NCBI GenBank assembly: GCA_944321735.1 | Contig: CALUMK010000009.1 | Coordinates: 1-64,000 of the forward strand | Direction: 5' to 3' | DNA length: 64,000 nt | DNA from: an uncultured Bacteroidales bacterium | Lineage (GTDB): Bacteria; Bacteroidota; Bacteroidia; Bacteroidales; P3 | In this document: piece by piece, positions 54,881 to 64,000 of the stretch | Numbering within the stretch: position 1 is the first letter of the stretch | Layout: the number at the start of each line of letters is the position of its first letter | Notes under the pieces: model-generated | Database searches by the model: none | What the model saw: the letters and a program-made list of their open reading frames with translations, nothing else | Told to the model about the DNA's origin: nothing | Translations under genes and position numbers: made by a program

Positions 54881-54915
54881 AAAAAAAACACCTTCCCGTC
54901 TTGACGGGAAGGTGT
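54881..54915 (-). terminator. Terminator of the truncated barrel gene
   Basis: ACACCTTCCCGTC pairs perfectly with GACGGGAAGGTGT around two bases, followed on the minus strand by eight T. Confidence 0.85.
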
Positions 54916-54919
54916 TCTC

Positions 54920-55390
54920 TCAGTTCAAAGAGGAAAAAGAGAAAACAAAACCGATATTCAAGGGAATCCTGGATGATTTAGGTATGTCTGTAATCCTTGT
55001 ATCCGACATGGAGGCATACCAGTAACCGTGGCCTATCTGCTGAACCCAGCGGGCAAAAAGCCCTACGGAGAAGTCCGGAGAAACAACATAATTGGCCGAG
55101 AATCCCAAGGCCGCATACCCCAGTACTTTTTGCCTGATATTCAAAACATCCTCTTCCATGTAGCCGTCCAGCGTAATGCCGTTGCCCGAATCGCCTTGCA
55201 GATGCTCGTAATTCAAGAAGCCTTGCGTGATACCGAGTGAAAACTGACCGATGAATTCAAAGCGGGGGCGTTTCACCAAAACGTATTCCCCGTAAACGCC
55301 AGCCTCCATGTTGGCATATTTGAACGAAATGTTTTTTATTGATAAAAATGTTAGTTGGCTTATGTTTCTAGGCAAATTATTGTTTTGCAT
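54920..55390 (-). CDS. Truncated outer-membrane beta-barrel protein
   Basis: 156 residues that look like the last strands of a barrel (GVYGEYVLVKRPRFEFIGQFSLGITQGFL, YAALGFSANYVVSPDFSVGLFARWVQQIG, PLNIGFVFSFSSLN). It starts with a polar stretch, MQNNNLPRN, and has no signal peptide, so export is unlikely as found. A 5' deletion of a larger gene is the best reading; the upstream sequence is AT-rich and holds no matching N-terminus. No specific family is recognised. Confidence 0.55.
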   Translation of the reverse strand: MQNNNLPRNISQLTFLSIKNISFKYANMEAGVYGEYVLVKRPRFEFIGQFSLGITQGFLNYEHLQGDSGNGITLDGYMEEDVLNIRQKVLGYAALGFSANYVVSPDFSVGLFARWVQQIGHGYWYASMSDTRITDIPKSSRIPLNIGFVFSFSSLN

Positions 55391-55484
55391 AAAAATACCA
55401 TGTATTCATCGATGAAAACACCATATTTGCAGGTTGTATATATATAATTTTCCAACAGCTGTCAACCTTTGCGGCCCTTAATAT

Positions 55485-55525
55485 AAAAAAACGGGAAGGC
55501 CGTCTTCCCGAAGACGACCTTCCCG
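55485..55525 (-). terminator. Terminator of the C25 peptidase gene
   Basis: CGGGAAGGcCGTCTTC pairs with GAAGACGaCCTTCCCG (one mismatch in 16 bp) around two bases, followed on the minus strand by seven T. Confidence 0.85.
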
Positions 55526-55544
55526 CGCTTGGAGACGGACCCGA

Positions 55545-58500
55545 TTACCGGGTCAAAACAAATTTTACGGTATGCAAAGCGTCAAGCGTTTCAAATACAC
55601 ATATGTAAAGCCCCGATGACAAGCCTTCGATACCAAACGTACGTGTCTCTGCTCCGGCCGGCAGCCGCAAACCTTCATCCAGCGTCATCACTTTCTGTCC
55701 CATTGCGTTGAGCAAGTACAAGTCGCCCTCCATGCCTGCTGGAGCATTGAAAGTCAAGGTCAAGAGCCCGTGCCCGGCCCTGTTCACCAGCATCATCGAA
55801 GATGTGCCATCCGTTTTCTGCGCTTCATTGGCAAACGGAATGGCATCCAGCGAACCTATCGGCAGGCGGATATCATCCACCCAGACACGATCTTGGCCAG
55901 CCTTATCGGAAATATCCTTTACATAACGCCATTCCAGATTATGCAGACCGCTTTTAACAGCATATTCCACATATTTCCACCCATTGCTCTCTCCGGCCCA
56001 GCGTCCCATCCGGGTACCATCGATATAGAAATGAAGGTAATCCCCCAAAGAGTTGACCGATTCCGTCGAAGTATAGTAATAGAATCCCACCTTGTCATCC
56101 AAGGCCACATTCACATCTATGCTCAGGCTGCTGGTTTCGCCATCACCGATAGCCGCGCTGGCCGCGCTGTAAGTGCCATTATGCACCTGGCTTTGGTCGA
56201 TGATCCAGTCCGATTCGTCAGCCCAGGCCGCAAAACTGAAATCGCCGCTCTCGAAAGTCTCCACAATGGGTTCGATATACGACTGAACCTCCGTCATCAT
56301 TTCCCTGCCTTCTGTTTCCGCTGTCAGCTCCAAGGTATATATTGTATACTTCACACCGGCATCCTTGGCGCTGTAGGCAAAAGAAACCGTCACACTTGAA
56401 TCTGGTGCCAGGTCTCCCACTTCGACAGGTTCGGCCGGAAGTTCCAGATATGGGGCATCCGGCGATGTTACCTGCAGGAAAAGATGGCGTGCCGTAGTGC
56501 GTCCCTGGTTGGTCAACGAAACCACGCCTGTCACGGTTTCCCCATTGTCAATCACCCCGTTGGGGGTCGATGATGCCGTGTCTACAATGACAAAACTGGA
56601 GACAACCACATCCGGAGCCTGCACGGCCACGAAAAAGGTCCGACTCATGCTCGCTTCGGGGTCATCATCCATTGTCAGCGTAACAGTATAGGATAGAGTC
56701 TGCCTATCGGGCACGGATGGATCCACAAGCAAAAGGAATTCATGAGGTATCTCTATTTCTTCGCCCAATGCCAAGCCTTTTTCATAGGTATAGCTGCCAT
56801 TGGCAAAGGACAGGTATTCGCTAGTCGTTGACAAGGCAAGATGAACAGAACCCACCGGTTCCACGCCTATGTTCTTTACCGTATAGGTGGCCACGCAGGT
56901 ATCTGCATACGAAACCACCGTGCTTTCCTGGCCGGCACCGTTCAGCAGCGACTGTCCCGTCACAACCGCGTATTTGGTATCGGGCATCGCAAATTGGATC
57001 TCATCGAGCAAAGGCGCATGGTTCTGGGCCGCTACGGCCAACCAAGCCGTCCCTTCTTCCAGCACCGCATCCGTATTGAGCAGCGCCAAACCGTTCTCAT
57101 CCGCCATCGTAACCGCCAGCACTTCGGTATCCCGCGAAAGCACCACCCGTGCGTATGGTTCCGTATTCACCACCATCTCACCGCTGCCTACAACCAAAAG
57201 CGTGTCGTATTCAGCTTCCACACGCTGCGGAGCATGGGTGAAAGGCATGAAGGAAGGATCTCCGAACACATGGTAAATCTGCCAGTAGTACTCTTCCAAA
57301 TCCTGAGCCGCCCGTTCAACGGCCATGTTGCCCGCATGAATGTATTCGAAAGCGGTCAGCGCCCAGTCTTCATAAGGTTCCCCGTGGGTATGGAACAAGA
57401 CGTCGTTAGCCCCCAACTCCGTGTCTTCATAGGTATGCTCCACACCAGCCATCAACACGCGGGTATAACCGATAGCCCAGTACACGTCATGGTCGAAGTA
57501 GCTGCTATTGGACGTGCCGATATAAGCCACTGCCCCTGCACTGTCTTTCCGTAACAAGGACTCGCCAAAGCAGTAAGGCTCATCGAATTGTCCGGTCAGA
57601 CAGCAATTGCCTACTAGGAATGGGTACTTCCCTTTGTTACGAAGGTTGTTCACATCGTTGATACTCACTTCCGGATCCGCCCATCCTGCCGCATAACCAT
57701 GGGCCGTGTAGATTCCGAACGAAAGCCCATCGTTGATATTCTGGATTATGTCTGCCGAGTGCTGAACCGATTCCGGAGCCAGATAGGCATGGCAGTAACG
57801 GTTCAGTGTATCTTTGAAATAATACGTTTGCAGATAGTTGATTGTCGGATTAAGATGGGAGTCATTAAAACGATAGTCATCTCCTGCAATCAACATTGTG
57901 GTATCCATGAAAGACGCCCTGGCCGGGTCGATGTTTTCCATGTCCATAGTCTTGCGCAATTGCGGCAAAAGTTCCTCTACAGAAGTGGCTGACATTCGAC
58001 CGTATTGTACGTCAGGGAAATGATCCCCGGTATATTCGCAAAGATACAAGTCCGAGACGTGTACGCTTGAGCCATAACTATCCGAATAAGTGTATTCTTT
58101 CGCTGGAATCTGTTCTACATCACCGACAAAAAGGATGAAGCTGGGGGCGGGATCGGCGGCAGACGCATTATCGTAAAGCCCTTGCAGGTAGGCCTTGAGT
58201 TCTTCCAGCGAGGACCCGACTTCCGGATCGTCGGTATAAGCTTCTACCACATCGAAACCTAAACGGGTCTTCCACTTGATGAAATCCTGCAAAGCATCCT
58301 TGAACATGGGGTCAGCCACAATCAGATACCGGATAGGACTATTGTATATCTCGGCTTTCGGGGCATTGCCCTTGCTCCTTGAATCCAAAGGATTGATGAC
58401 TTCGGATTTCAAGCCATTGAAAAAGGGCGAATAATAACGCTCTTTCTTGGCATGCGTGGCCGCCATGTCGGCACCCTTGAATTCAACGTCAAAATCCAGC

Positions 58501-59147
58501 GTCGTATAGACACGCAACGTATGCGTTGCCGGGTTATACTGGAATGGGCTTACCGTGAGACGGCCCAAACGTGTCCCGCGCATCTCGCCCAATGTCTCCA
58601 CCTGGACCAAATCATTGTCCGCTCCGGAAACAAACCCTCGACCCCCTATGAAGGCATTGGCTGCGTAGGCATAGGCATCATATTCGAAATCTGGAGCCTC
58701 TTTGGCGCTTTTGCTCACCGGCGCTTGGGCCGGATACAACGGGGCCGGATAGCCGGCTTCACGCAAATCGATATCCTTGTACGCGGTTTTCGTGATGCGG
58801 ACCACTGGTTCGGCCCCCTGGGGCAATTCAATCAGTTCCACTCTGACTGGAAGCATGGGAAGACCGACTACGTGGCTGTAGGTGTACCCTTCCATCTGCA
58901 ACCGGGTAAAGTCCACCGGCAAGCTTGCGTTCTTGGAAACCGGCAGCCGATGGGTGGCGATAACCGATAATCCATCTACTTGACCCACCCGGTTCTGAAG
59001 GGTCAGAGCTTGCATGTCCGCTCTTTGGAGCTGCAATTGGTTCTCAACTCTGGCTTTGAGCTTCAACGGCTTGGAGTCTTCTGCCTGGACACATTGCCCT
59101 GAGGACAAGATTCCCGCCATAAACAAAGTAAGCAATAGCGTTCTCAT
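55545..59147 (-). CDS. Gingipain-like C25 cysteine peptidase with T9SS sorting tail
   Basis: 1200 residues. Signal peptide 1-22; C25 propeptide-like region ~30-230 (MLPVRVELIELPQGAEPVVRI); catalytic domain ~270-640 opening with SPIRYLIVADPMFKDAL. The dyad is His483 in IYTAHGYAAGW and Cys516 in VGNCCLTGQF; the spacing of 33 equals that of gingipains and identifies the second Cys as nucleophile. CARDB-like modules (VKNIGVEPVGS, LTNQGRTTARH) and a jelly-roll-like module follow. The tail ends GLYICVFET...VKFVLTR. It should be a surface or secreted endopeptidase, possibly processing host proteins or T9SS cargo. Arg versus Lys specificity cannot be read. A TATATTCG box is near 59221-59228. Confidence 0.93.
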   Translation of the reverse strand: MRTLLLTLFMAGILSSGQCVQAEDSKPLKLKARVENQLQLQRADMQALTLQNRVGQVDGLSVIATHRLPVSKNASLPVDFTRLQMEGYTYSHVVGLPMLPVRVELIELPQGAEPVVRITKTAYKDIDLREAGYPAPLYPAQAPVSKSAKEAPDFEYDAYAYAANAFIGGRGFVSGADNDLVQVETLGEMRGTRLGRLTVSPFQYNPATHTLRVYTTLDFDVEFKGADMAATHAKKERYYSPFFNGLKSEVINPLDSRSKGNAPKAEIYNSPIRYLIVADPMFKDALQDFIKWKTRLGFDVVEAYTDDPEVGSSLEELKAYLQGLYDNASAADPAPSFILFVGDVEQIPAKEYTYSDSYGSSVHVSDLYLCEYTGDHFPDVQYGRMSATSVEELLPQLRKTMDMENIDPARASFMDTTMLIAGDDYRFNDSHLNPTINYLQTYYFKDTLNRYCHAYLAPESVQHSADIIQNINDGLSFGIYTAHGYAAGWADPEVSINDVNNLRNKGKYPFLVGNCCLTGQFDEPYCFGESLLRKDSAGAVAYIGTSNSSYFDHDVYWAIGYTRVLMAGVEHTYEDTELGANDVLFHTHGEPYEDWALTAFEYIHAGNMAVERAAQDLEEYYWQIYHVFGDPSFMPFTHAPQRVEAEYDTLLVVGSGEMVVNTEPYARVVLSRDTEVLAVTMADENGLALLNTDAVLEEGTAWLAVAAQNHAPLLDEIQFAMPDTKYAVVTGQSLLNGAGQESTVVSYADTCVATYTVKNIGVEPVGSVHLALSTTSEYLSFANGSYTYEKGLALGEEIEIPHEFLLLVDPSVPDRQTLSYTVTLTMDDDPEASMSRTFFVAVQAPDVVVSSFVIVDTASSTPNGVIDNGETVTGVVSLTNQGRTTARHLFLQVTSPDAPYLELPAEPVEVGDLAPDSSVTVSFAYSAKDAGVKYTIYTLELTAETEGREMMTEVQSYIEPIVETFESGDFSFAAWADESDWIIDQSQVHNGTYSAASAAIGDGETSSLSIDVNVALDDKVGFYYYTSTESVNSLGDYLHFYIDGTRMGRWAGESNGWKYVEYAVKSGLHNLEWRYVKDISDKAGQDRVWVDDIRLPIGSLDAIPFANEAQKTDGTSSMMLVNRAGHGLLTLTFNAPAGMEGDLYLLNAMGQKVMTLDEGLRLPAGAETRTFGIEGLSSGLYICVFETLDALHTVKFVLTR

Positions 59148-59273
59148 CTTCTTTTCATTTGGTATATTATATCGTATGTCTCATTTCCTGTTTTCCATCG
59201 CCCGAACGGAAAGCAAGCTGCGAATATATGAAAAATGTTGTTTTTAGAACACGAAGCAAAGGCAAACACGGCC

Positions 59274-60767
59274 TCAAAACGACAAAAACTCTTCTGATAA
59301 CCCAATAACCAAAGCTTTCCGTTCCCCCTCTCCAGAGAAATCCACCTTATACCGATCGTCAATCCGGTAACCAGCCACCCAGACAATATCTTCGCCCGAA
59401 CACAACAACCAGACCGACTCTTTCTGCACACGGCTCAGCTTCAAATCGGAAAAAAAATCACTCAATTTTTTGAAACCTTTCATTCCCAACGGCTTGAATC
59501 TGTCGCCTGACTGCCAATGCCGCCAATGTAAAGGGAACTGTAGCTTGGCGTATGCCAAACAGGCCGTTTTCGGATCCGTATTCAATTCGTTTTTCGATCC
59601 GATGCACTTAATTTCCCAGACACATTCCGGCCCCGGTTCCCCTTTCAGCCATTCATCCGGAATCGAGACAAAAGGGCACCGGCATTCCCTCGTCACTTGC
59701 GGCAGGTCCTCGGCAGAGGCTTCTTCCAATGCCACCCACCGCCAAGCTTGCGGCTCCCGCACCAATACCCCCGAATTATCGGAATTCTCAAAAATCCTGC
59801 CTGAAATTCCATTCTGCTCGTTTTGCAGAATCTGGGCTATCTGCGACCGATTGAACGATTTCTCCCGTAAATACAATTCCCCAAACAAAGCCTTGTGCGG
59901 CCCCAAAGTGGCCAGATGATCCAAGGGCAGAAGTTCCTGCTTTCCAACATGCAACGTCTGCAAAACCGGATTCAAGCCCATCTTCACCAACGCCTTCATG
60001 GGCAGAAAAGACATGACGGGCACAACCACCTTTTGTTTCTGTACCGCAAACCAGTCGTCAACCAAGGCATCAACCGCCCGAAACGTCTCCATGCTCTGCG
60101 TAATCTTGCGTACCGCTCCTGGCTGCACGGAGTCTATAAACGGCAAGAGAGATAACCGAATCCGGTTGCGCAAATATACTTGCTCCCGGTTGGTGCTGTC
60201 TTCCACAAAAGCGAGCGACTGTTCCTGAGCGTATGCCATGATTTCAGCCCTGCGGGCAAAGAGCAATGGCCGTAGATAGACATGCCCTTTCGACATCGAT
60301 CGCGGCAACATCCCCCTCAGGCCCTTAACCCCGCTTCCCCGAAAAAGATTGATGAAAAAAGTTTCCGCATTATCGTCCGCATGATGTGCCAAAAGACAGG
60401 CATCCCAGCCATCGGCTTCCATCAGTTCCGCAAAATAGGCATAGCGCAAGTCCCGCGCCGCCATCTCGATAGAAATTTTATGGGCTTTCGCATACCTCTC
60501 GGTGTCGAACGACTTCACATACAATCGAGAGCCGGATAATCCCGCCCATCCGCGCACAAAAGCCTCATCCCTTTCCGACTCCTCGCCCCGCAAATGGAAA
60601 TTGCAATGAACCCAAGCGGTTTCCACATCCGGATGCAAGCGCCGGTAACGTCCCATCAGATGAGTCAAAACCACCGAATCCACCCCTCCGCTTACAGCAA
60701 GGAGCAGCCTCTTGCATCCAGCAAAAAGCCGCTCCTTCTCTATATACGCTGCAAAATCCTTATACAT
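59274..60767 (-). CDS. tilS: tRNA(Ile)-lysidine synthetase
   Basis: 497 residues. The PP-loop motif LLLAVSGGVDSVVLTHL has Ser26-Gly-Gly-Val-Asp-Ser31. AWVHCNFHLRGEESERDEAFV and HHADDNAETFFINLFRGSG follow, with the TilS C-terminal domain (GDRFKPLGMKGFKKLSDFFSDLK). The enzyme attaches lysine to C34 of the tRNA-Ile CAU anticodon, making it read AUA. It lies downstream of infB on the same strand, separated by 123 bp that hold a palindrome. Confidence 0.94.
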   Translation of the reverse strand: MYKDFAAYIEKERLFAGCKRLLLAVSGGVDSVVLTHLMGRYRRLHPDVETAWVHCNFHLRGEESERDEAFVRGWAGLSGSRLYVKSFDTERYAKAHKISIEMAARDLRYAYFAELMEADGWDACLLAHHADDNAETFFINLFRGSGVKGLRGMLPRSMSKGHVYLRPLLFARRAEIMAYAQEQSLAFVEDSTNREQVYLRNRIRLSLLPFIDSVQPGAVRKITQSMETFRAVDALVDDWFAVQKQKVVVPVMSFLPMKALVKMGLNPVLQTLHVGKQELLPLDHLATLGPHKALFGELYLREKSFNRSQIAQILQNEQNGISGRIFENSDNSGVLVREPQAWRWVALEEASAEDLPQVTRECRCPFVSIPDEWLKGEPGPECVWEIKCIGSKNELNTDPKTACLAYAKLQFPLHWRHWQSGDRFKPLGMKGFKKLSDFFSDLKLSRVQKESVWLLCSGEDIVWVAGYRIDDRYKVDFSGEGERKALVIGLSEEFLSF

Positions 60768-60804
60768 CCTCCGTATTTTAAACCAACCTAAACATCTCCT
60801 GATC

Positions 60805-60890
60805 CGACGTGTCAGAATGGGGAAGATGCAAGGCCGCCGAGTCCGAGACCCGATGGCAACGCCGCAGATTGCCCATTATCACACGCCGAA
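60805..60890. repeat. Stop-codon-abutting palindrome (infB), short form
   Basis: 86 bp ending against the infB stop codon (60891-60893). The outer arms CGACGTGTCAGAATGGGGAA and TTGCCCATTATCACACGCCG pair imperfectly; the arm CTGCGGCGTTGC is identical to the tdh member. The GTAC centre of the longer members is missing. Confidence 0.7.
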
Positions 60891-63800
60891 TTACAGAGTC
60901 CGTTTAATCTCAACCTGGTCGTAGCCCTCAATGATATCCCCCACCTTCACATCGTTGAAATTCTTCACATTCAAACCGCAATCCTGGCCGACAACCACCT
61001 CCTTCACATCATCCTTGAAACGGCGCAACGAACCCAGTTCACCTGTATAGACCACAATACCGTCGCGAATGATACGGATTTTGGTATTCCGGCTCAGACG
61101 GCCGTCCAGCACGATACATCCTGCAATCGTACCCACCTTGCTGATCTTGAACACTTCCCGAACCTCCAGATTCGCCACAATCTTTTCTTGGATTACCGGT
61201 GAAAGCATACCCTCGATAGCATCCTTGATCTCGTTTATCGCATCGTAGATGATAGAGTACAGACGGATATCGATCTGCTCGCTTTCGGCCAGTTTCCGAG
61301 CCGCCATGGAAGGCCGGACTTGGAAACCGATGATGATGGCTTCCGAAGCCGATGCCAGCAAAACGTCGCTCTCGGTAATCTGCCCCACCGACTTGTGAAT
61401 CACATTCACTTGGACTTCCGGCGTGGAAAGCTTCAGCAAAGAATCCGACAGCGCTTCCACCGAACCGTCCACATCCGCCTTGACAATGATATTGAGCTCT
61501 TTGAAATCTCCAATAGCGATACGGCGTCCGATTTCGTCCAAAGTGATATGCTTCTGCGCCCGCAAACCTTGTTCGCGCTGCAATTGCTGGCGACGGTTGG
61601 CTATTTCCTTGGCCTCCTTCTCATCGGCCATCACATTGAACACATCCCCCGGCTGAGGAGCCCCGTTCAGACCCAGCAACAGCACAGGCTGCGAGGGACC
61701 AGCCGACTTCATCGATTGGTTACGCTCGTTGTACATCGCCTTGACACGCCCGTAGGTATAACCGGCCAAAATGAAGTCTCCAACCCGGATTGTCCCATCC
61801 TGAACCAGAATCTTGGCCACATAGCCCCGGCCTTTGTCCAACGAAGATTCAATCACCGTACCCTTGCCTCGGCGTTCCGGGTGCGCTTTAAGATCCAAGA
61901 GCTCGGCTTCGAGCAATACCTTTTCGAGCAATGCCTCCACACCGATACCTTTCTTTGCCGAAATATCCTGACTTTGGTACTTCCCACCCCAGTCTTCCAC
62001 CAACAAATTCATCTCCGCCAGTTCCGACTTGATCCGCTCCGGATCCGCGCCCGGCTTGTCAATCTTGTTAATCGCAAACACGATAGGAACACCAGCAGCC
62101 TGGGCATGGTTAATCGCTTCCACGGTCTGCGGCATCACTTTGTCATCGGCCGCCACCACGATAATGGCAATATCGGTGATCTTGGCACCACGGGCACGCA
62201 TAGCCGTAAAAGCCTCATGACCGGGCGTATCCAGGAATGTGATTTTCCTGCCATCCTCCAATTCCACTTCGTAAGCCCCGATATGCTGGGTAATACCTCC
62301 CGCTTCCCCTGCAATCACATTGGTTTTACGGATATAGTCCAGCAAAGAAGTCTTACCGTGATCCACGTGCCCCATCACCGTTACAATCGGCGTTCTCGGA
62401 ACAGCTTCGCCCAGTTCTTCTTCCTCATCCTGGCTTTCCAGTTCATGAATCACATCGGCATCCACAAATTCCACCTTGAACCCGTACTCTTCTGCCAAAA
62501 GCGAAATCGGCTCGGCACTCAGACGCTGATTGATGGAAACGAACAAGCCCAACGACATGCAGGTGGCGATAATCTGGTTCACCGGCACGTTCATCATCGT
62601 AGCCAATTCGTTGACTGTAACAAACTCGGTCACTTTCAAAACCTTCCTGTCCTGCATCTCCTGCGCCATCTCAGCCTCCATATGCTGGCTAATCATCTGC
62701 CGTTTTTCACGACGATGCTTGGAAGTCTTCGATTTGCCAAGAGGTGACAAACGAGCCAAGGTTTCCTTAATCTGCTTTTCAATTTCCTGATCATCCACCG
62801 GCATCTGCGGAGCAGGCGGCACACGACGATCGTTTTTCTTGTTCTTGGGCTTGTTGGCATTGGGACCTTGCCCTTGCTGCCCGCCAGGCTGCTGCCCTTT
62901 GGGTTTGTCATTATTGTTCTTGAACAGATTGTCCAAACCCGCTCGACCGCCCACATGGGGAGCCTGCTCATCCTTGATTCTCTTTCGCCGTTTTTTGTTG
63001 AATGAACCCGGCACATCCTTCGAAGAAGCCACCGGTTTGGGCTTCCTCTCAAACTGGGACAAATCCACTTTCTGCCCTGTCAACACCGGTCCTGCCAACT
63101 TCACATATTCGGTCTTGACAAAATTATCTTCTTTGGGCGGCTCCGGTTTAGCGGCAGGTTCCGGCTGCGGTTCCGGTTCCACAATCTGAGGCCGTTCAAT
63201 CTTATCCGGTTTCACCGCTTTGCCCTGTTGTGCCAATTTCAAAGTCTTGGCATCCATTGTCGAGACAATCTTCGGACCGGCAATATGCGACAAGCCCTTT
63301 CCGAAAATATTTTCCGCCGGTTTCTCCTTGGATTCCTTCGCCGGCTCGTGCTTTTTCGTTTCCTCTTCGGAATCCGTTTTCAATCCTGCATCTGCCTTAG
63401 GTTTCTCCAATGCATTTTCGTTTGCCTTGACCGAATCCATGGTCTTCGTCTCATCCGGATTTCCATCTTTCTCCGTTCGAGAACCCGGCTCATCTTTCTT
63501 TTCTGAAACCGGTTCAGATTCCGGCACAGCAACCTCCTTTGGCTCAGGTTTGTCCTCTTTTGACTCAGGCACTGGCTCAATCCCAGGGGCTACAGAGGCT
63601 GTTTCCCCCGTTTTTTCTTCCTTCTCGACAGGTTTCGACTCCCCTGCCGTCTTTACCACCGGCAGACCCGGTCCCTCGACTTGGGGCTTATCAGCTTTAA
63701 CAGAATTTTCTACAGTTTCCGCTCCCTCCGCTTCCTTCTCCAATGAAACTTCGACATGCAAAGGCTTCTCCTCTTCCGCCCCTTGAACAGGCGCAGCCTT

Positions 63801-64000
63801 TTGAAGCGGAGACTCCGGCTTCCTTTCCTGAAAATCCGGATCTTCTACAGAAACATCTTCCGGAACCGCAACAACCTTCACCGTCTCTTTGAGAGGTTCT
63901 TTGGGCATTGCAGCTGGCTTTTCTTTCTTTGGAACAGTTTCCAAGGTAAGTTCCTGAGCCTTTTCCGAAATCACCTTATCCGACTGGAACTCCTTCAGTA
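60891..64000 (-). CDS. infB: Translation initiation factor IF-2 (N-terminus beyond the window)
   Basis: At least 1036 residues; the frame is open to the window edge, where it reads [17 protein letters not shown], part of the usual N-terminal region, so roughly the first 50 residues are missing. A long Glu/Lys/Pro-rich linker (~residues 50-420 of what is seen) leads to the G domain: [17 protein letters not shown] (G1), DTPGHEAF (G3), [10 protein letters not shown] (G4). The C-terminal domains II-IV end VEIKRTL. IF-2 brings fMet-tRNA to the 30S subunit and promotes subunit joining. A GTG near 63974 could mimic a start but lies inside the conserved part. Confidence 0.96.
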   Translation of the reverse strand, partial: LKEFQSDKVISEKAQELTLETVPKKEKPAAMPKEPLKETVKVVAVPEDVSVEDPDFQERKPESPLQKAAPVQGAEEEKPLHVEVSLEKEAEGAETVENSVKADKPQVEGPGLPVVKTAGESKPVEKEEKTGETASVAPGIEPVPESKEDKPEPKEVAVPESEPVSEKKDEPGSRTEKDGNPDETKTMDSVKANENALEKPKADAGLKTDSEEETKKHEPAKESKEKPAENIFGKGLSHIAGPKIVSTMDAKTLKLAQQGKAVKPDKIERPQIVEPEPQPEPAAKPEPPKEDNFVKTEYVKLAGPVLTGQKVDLSQFERKPKPVASSKDVPGSFNKKRRKRIKDEQAPHVGGRAGLDNLFKNNNDKPKGQQPGGQQGQGPNANKPKNKKNDRRVPPAPQMPVDDQEIEKQIKETLARLSPLGKSKTSKHRREKRQMISQHMEAEMAQEMQDRKVLKVTEFVTVNELATMMNVPVNQIIATCMSLGLFVSINQRLSAEPISLLAEEYGFKVEFVDADVIHELESQDEEEELGEAVPRTPIVTVMGHVDHGKTSLLDYIRKTNVIAGEAGGITQHIGAYEVELEDGRKITFLDTPGHEAFTAMRARGAKITDIAIIVVAADDKVMPQTVEAINHAQAAGVPIVFAINKIDKPGADPERIKSELAEMNLLVEDWGGKYQSQDISAKKGIGVEALLEKVLLEAELLDLKAHPERRGKGTVIESSLDKGRGYVAKILVQDGTIRVGDFILAGYTYGRVKAMYNERNQSMKSAGPSQPVLLLGLNGAPQPGDVFNVMADEKEAKEIANRRQQLQREQGLRAQKHITLDEIGRRIAIGDFKELNIIVKADVDGSVEALSDSLLKLSTPEVQVNVIHKSVGQITESDVLLASASEAIIIGFQVRPSMAARKLAESEQIDIRLYSIIYDAINEIKDAIEGMLSPVIQEKIVANLEVREVFKISKVGTIAGCIVLDGRLSRNTKIRIIRDGIVVYTGELGSLRRFKDDVKEVVVGQDCGLNVKNFNDVKVGDIIEGYDQVEIKRTL

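Noticed and set aside
60891-63974. infB starting at a GTG near 63974
   Set aside because: The frame continues upstream into LKEFQSDK, a normal part of IF-2, so the real start lies beyond the window.

Overview
This 64 kb window comes from the chromosome of a member of the Bacteroidota, most likely order Bacteroidales. Several independent signs agree. Surface proteins end in the type IX secretion (T9SS) sorting tail, with a YPNPAS-type motif and a terminal K/R. There are Omp28-type proteins, a gingipain-family (C25) peptidase, DUF4492 upstream of cytochrome bd, a BACON-like lipoprotein, a CAB-type fumarate reductase/succinate dehydrogenase, and many TAnnTTTG-type -7 promoter boxes. Coding DNA looks moderately GC-rich. 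The first 1.3 kb and the 44.2-45.3 kb block look AT-richer.

Layout. 0-1.3 kb: a decayed tyrosine integrase carrying a small TTAA-flanked MITE-like insertion. 1.7-5.8 kb: a large T9SS-exported adhesin-like protein. 6.9-9.6 kb (minus): yqhD-like alcohol dehydrogenase, DUF2520 protein, kdsC. 9.6-10.0 kb: repeats, then cca. 11.7-14.8 kb (minus): DUF4492-cydA-cydB, with a second MITE copy in its promoter region. 15.1-16.3 kb: glycerate kinase. 16.7-20.5 kb: tandem Omp28-like T9SS proteins. 20.8 kb: tRNA-Gly(CCC). 21.2-24.0 kb: 2-hydroxyacid dehydrogenase and a UPF1-like helicase. 24.1-27.5 kb (minus): sirtuin; blaI and M56 peptidase regulator pair with two clear operator dyads. 28.2-32.4 kb: a broken paralogue of the 1.7-5.8 kb adhesin. 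32.8-41.3 kb: TonB-dependent receptor, membrane TPR-HTH regulator, a 1435-residue T9SS adhesin and a 42-residue membrane peptide gene. 41.6-44.2 kb: short-chain threonine dehydrogenase, mnmA. 44.2-46.7 kb (minus): lipoprotein followed by a translationally coupled DUF3791/DUF3990/DUF3791-like trio. 47.1-50.5 kb: iorAB with a structured leader and two small lipoproteins. 50.9-54.6 kb (minus): frdCAB. 54.9-59.1 kb: a truncated barrel protein and a C25 peptidase. 59.3-64 kb: tilS and infB (cut by the window end).

Themes. Much of the window is cell-surface cargo of T9SS, but no T9SS machinery gene is present. Energy metabolism (cytochrome bd, fumarate reductase, indolepyruvate oxidoreductase) suits an anaerobe or nanaerobe. 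The most unusual signals are not ordinary genes. First, four imperfect palindromes of one family sit against, or run over, the stop codons of cca, tdh, frdB and infB. Second, two copies of a 193-bp non-autonomous element have near-perfect ends and TTAA flanks. Third, a 1410-codon surface gene is disabled by exactly one in-frame amber codon and one extra A in a poly-A tract behind its start codon. Fourth, a three-gene cassette is built around a probable ADP-ribosyltransferase-fold protein. All functional statements rest on reading the sequence and on remembered family features; no database search was run.
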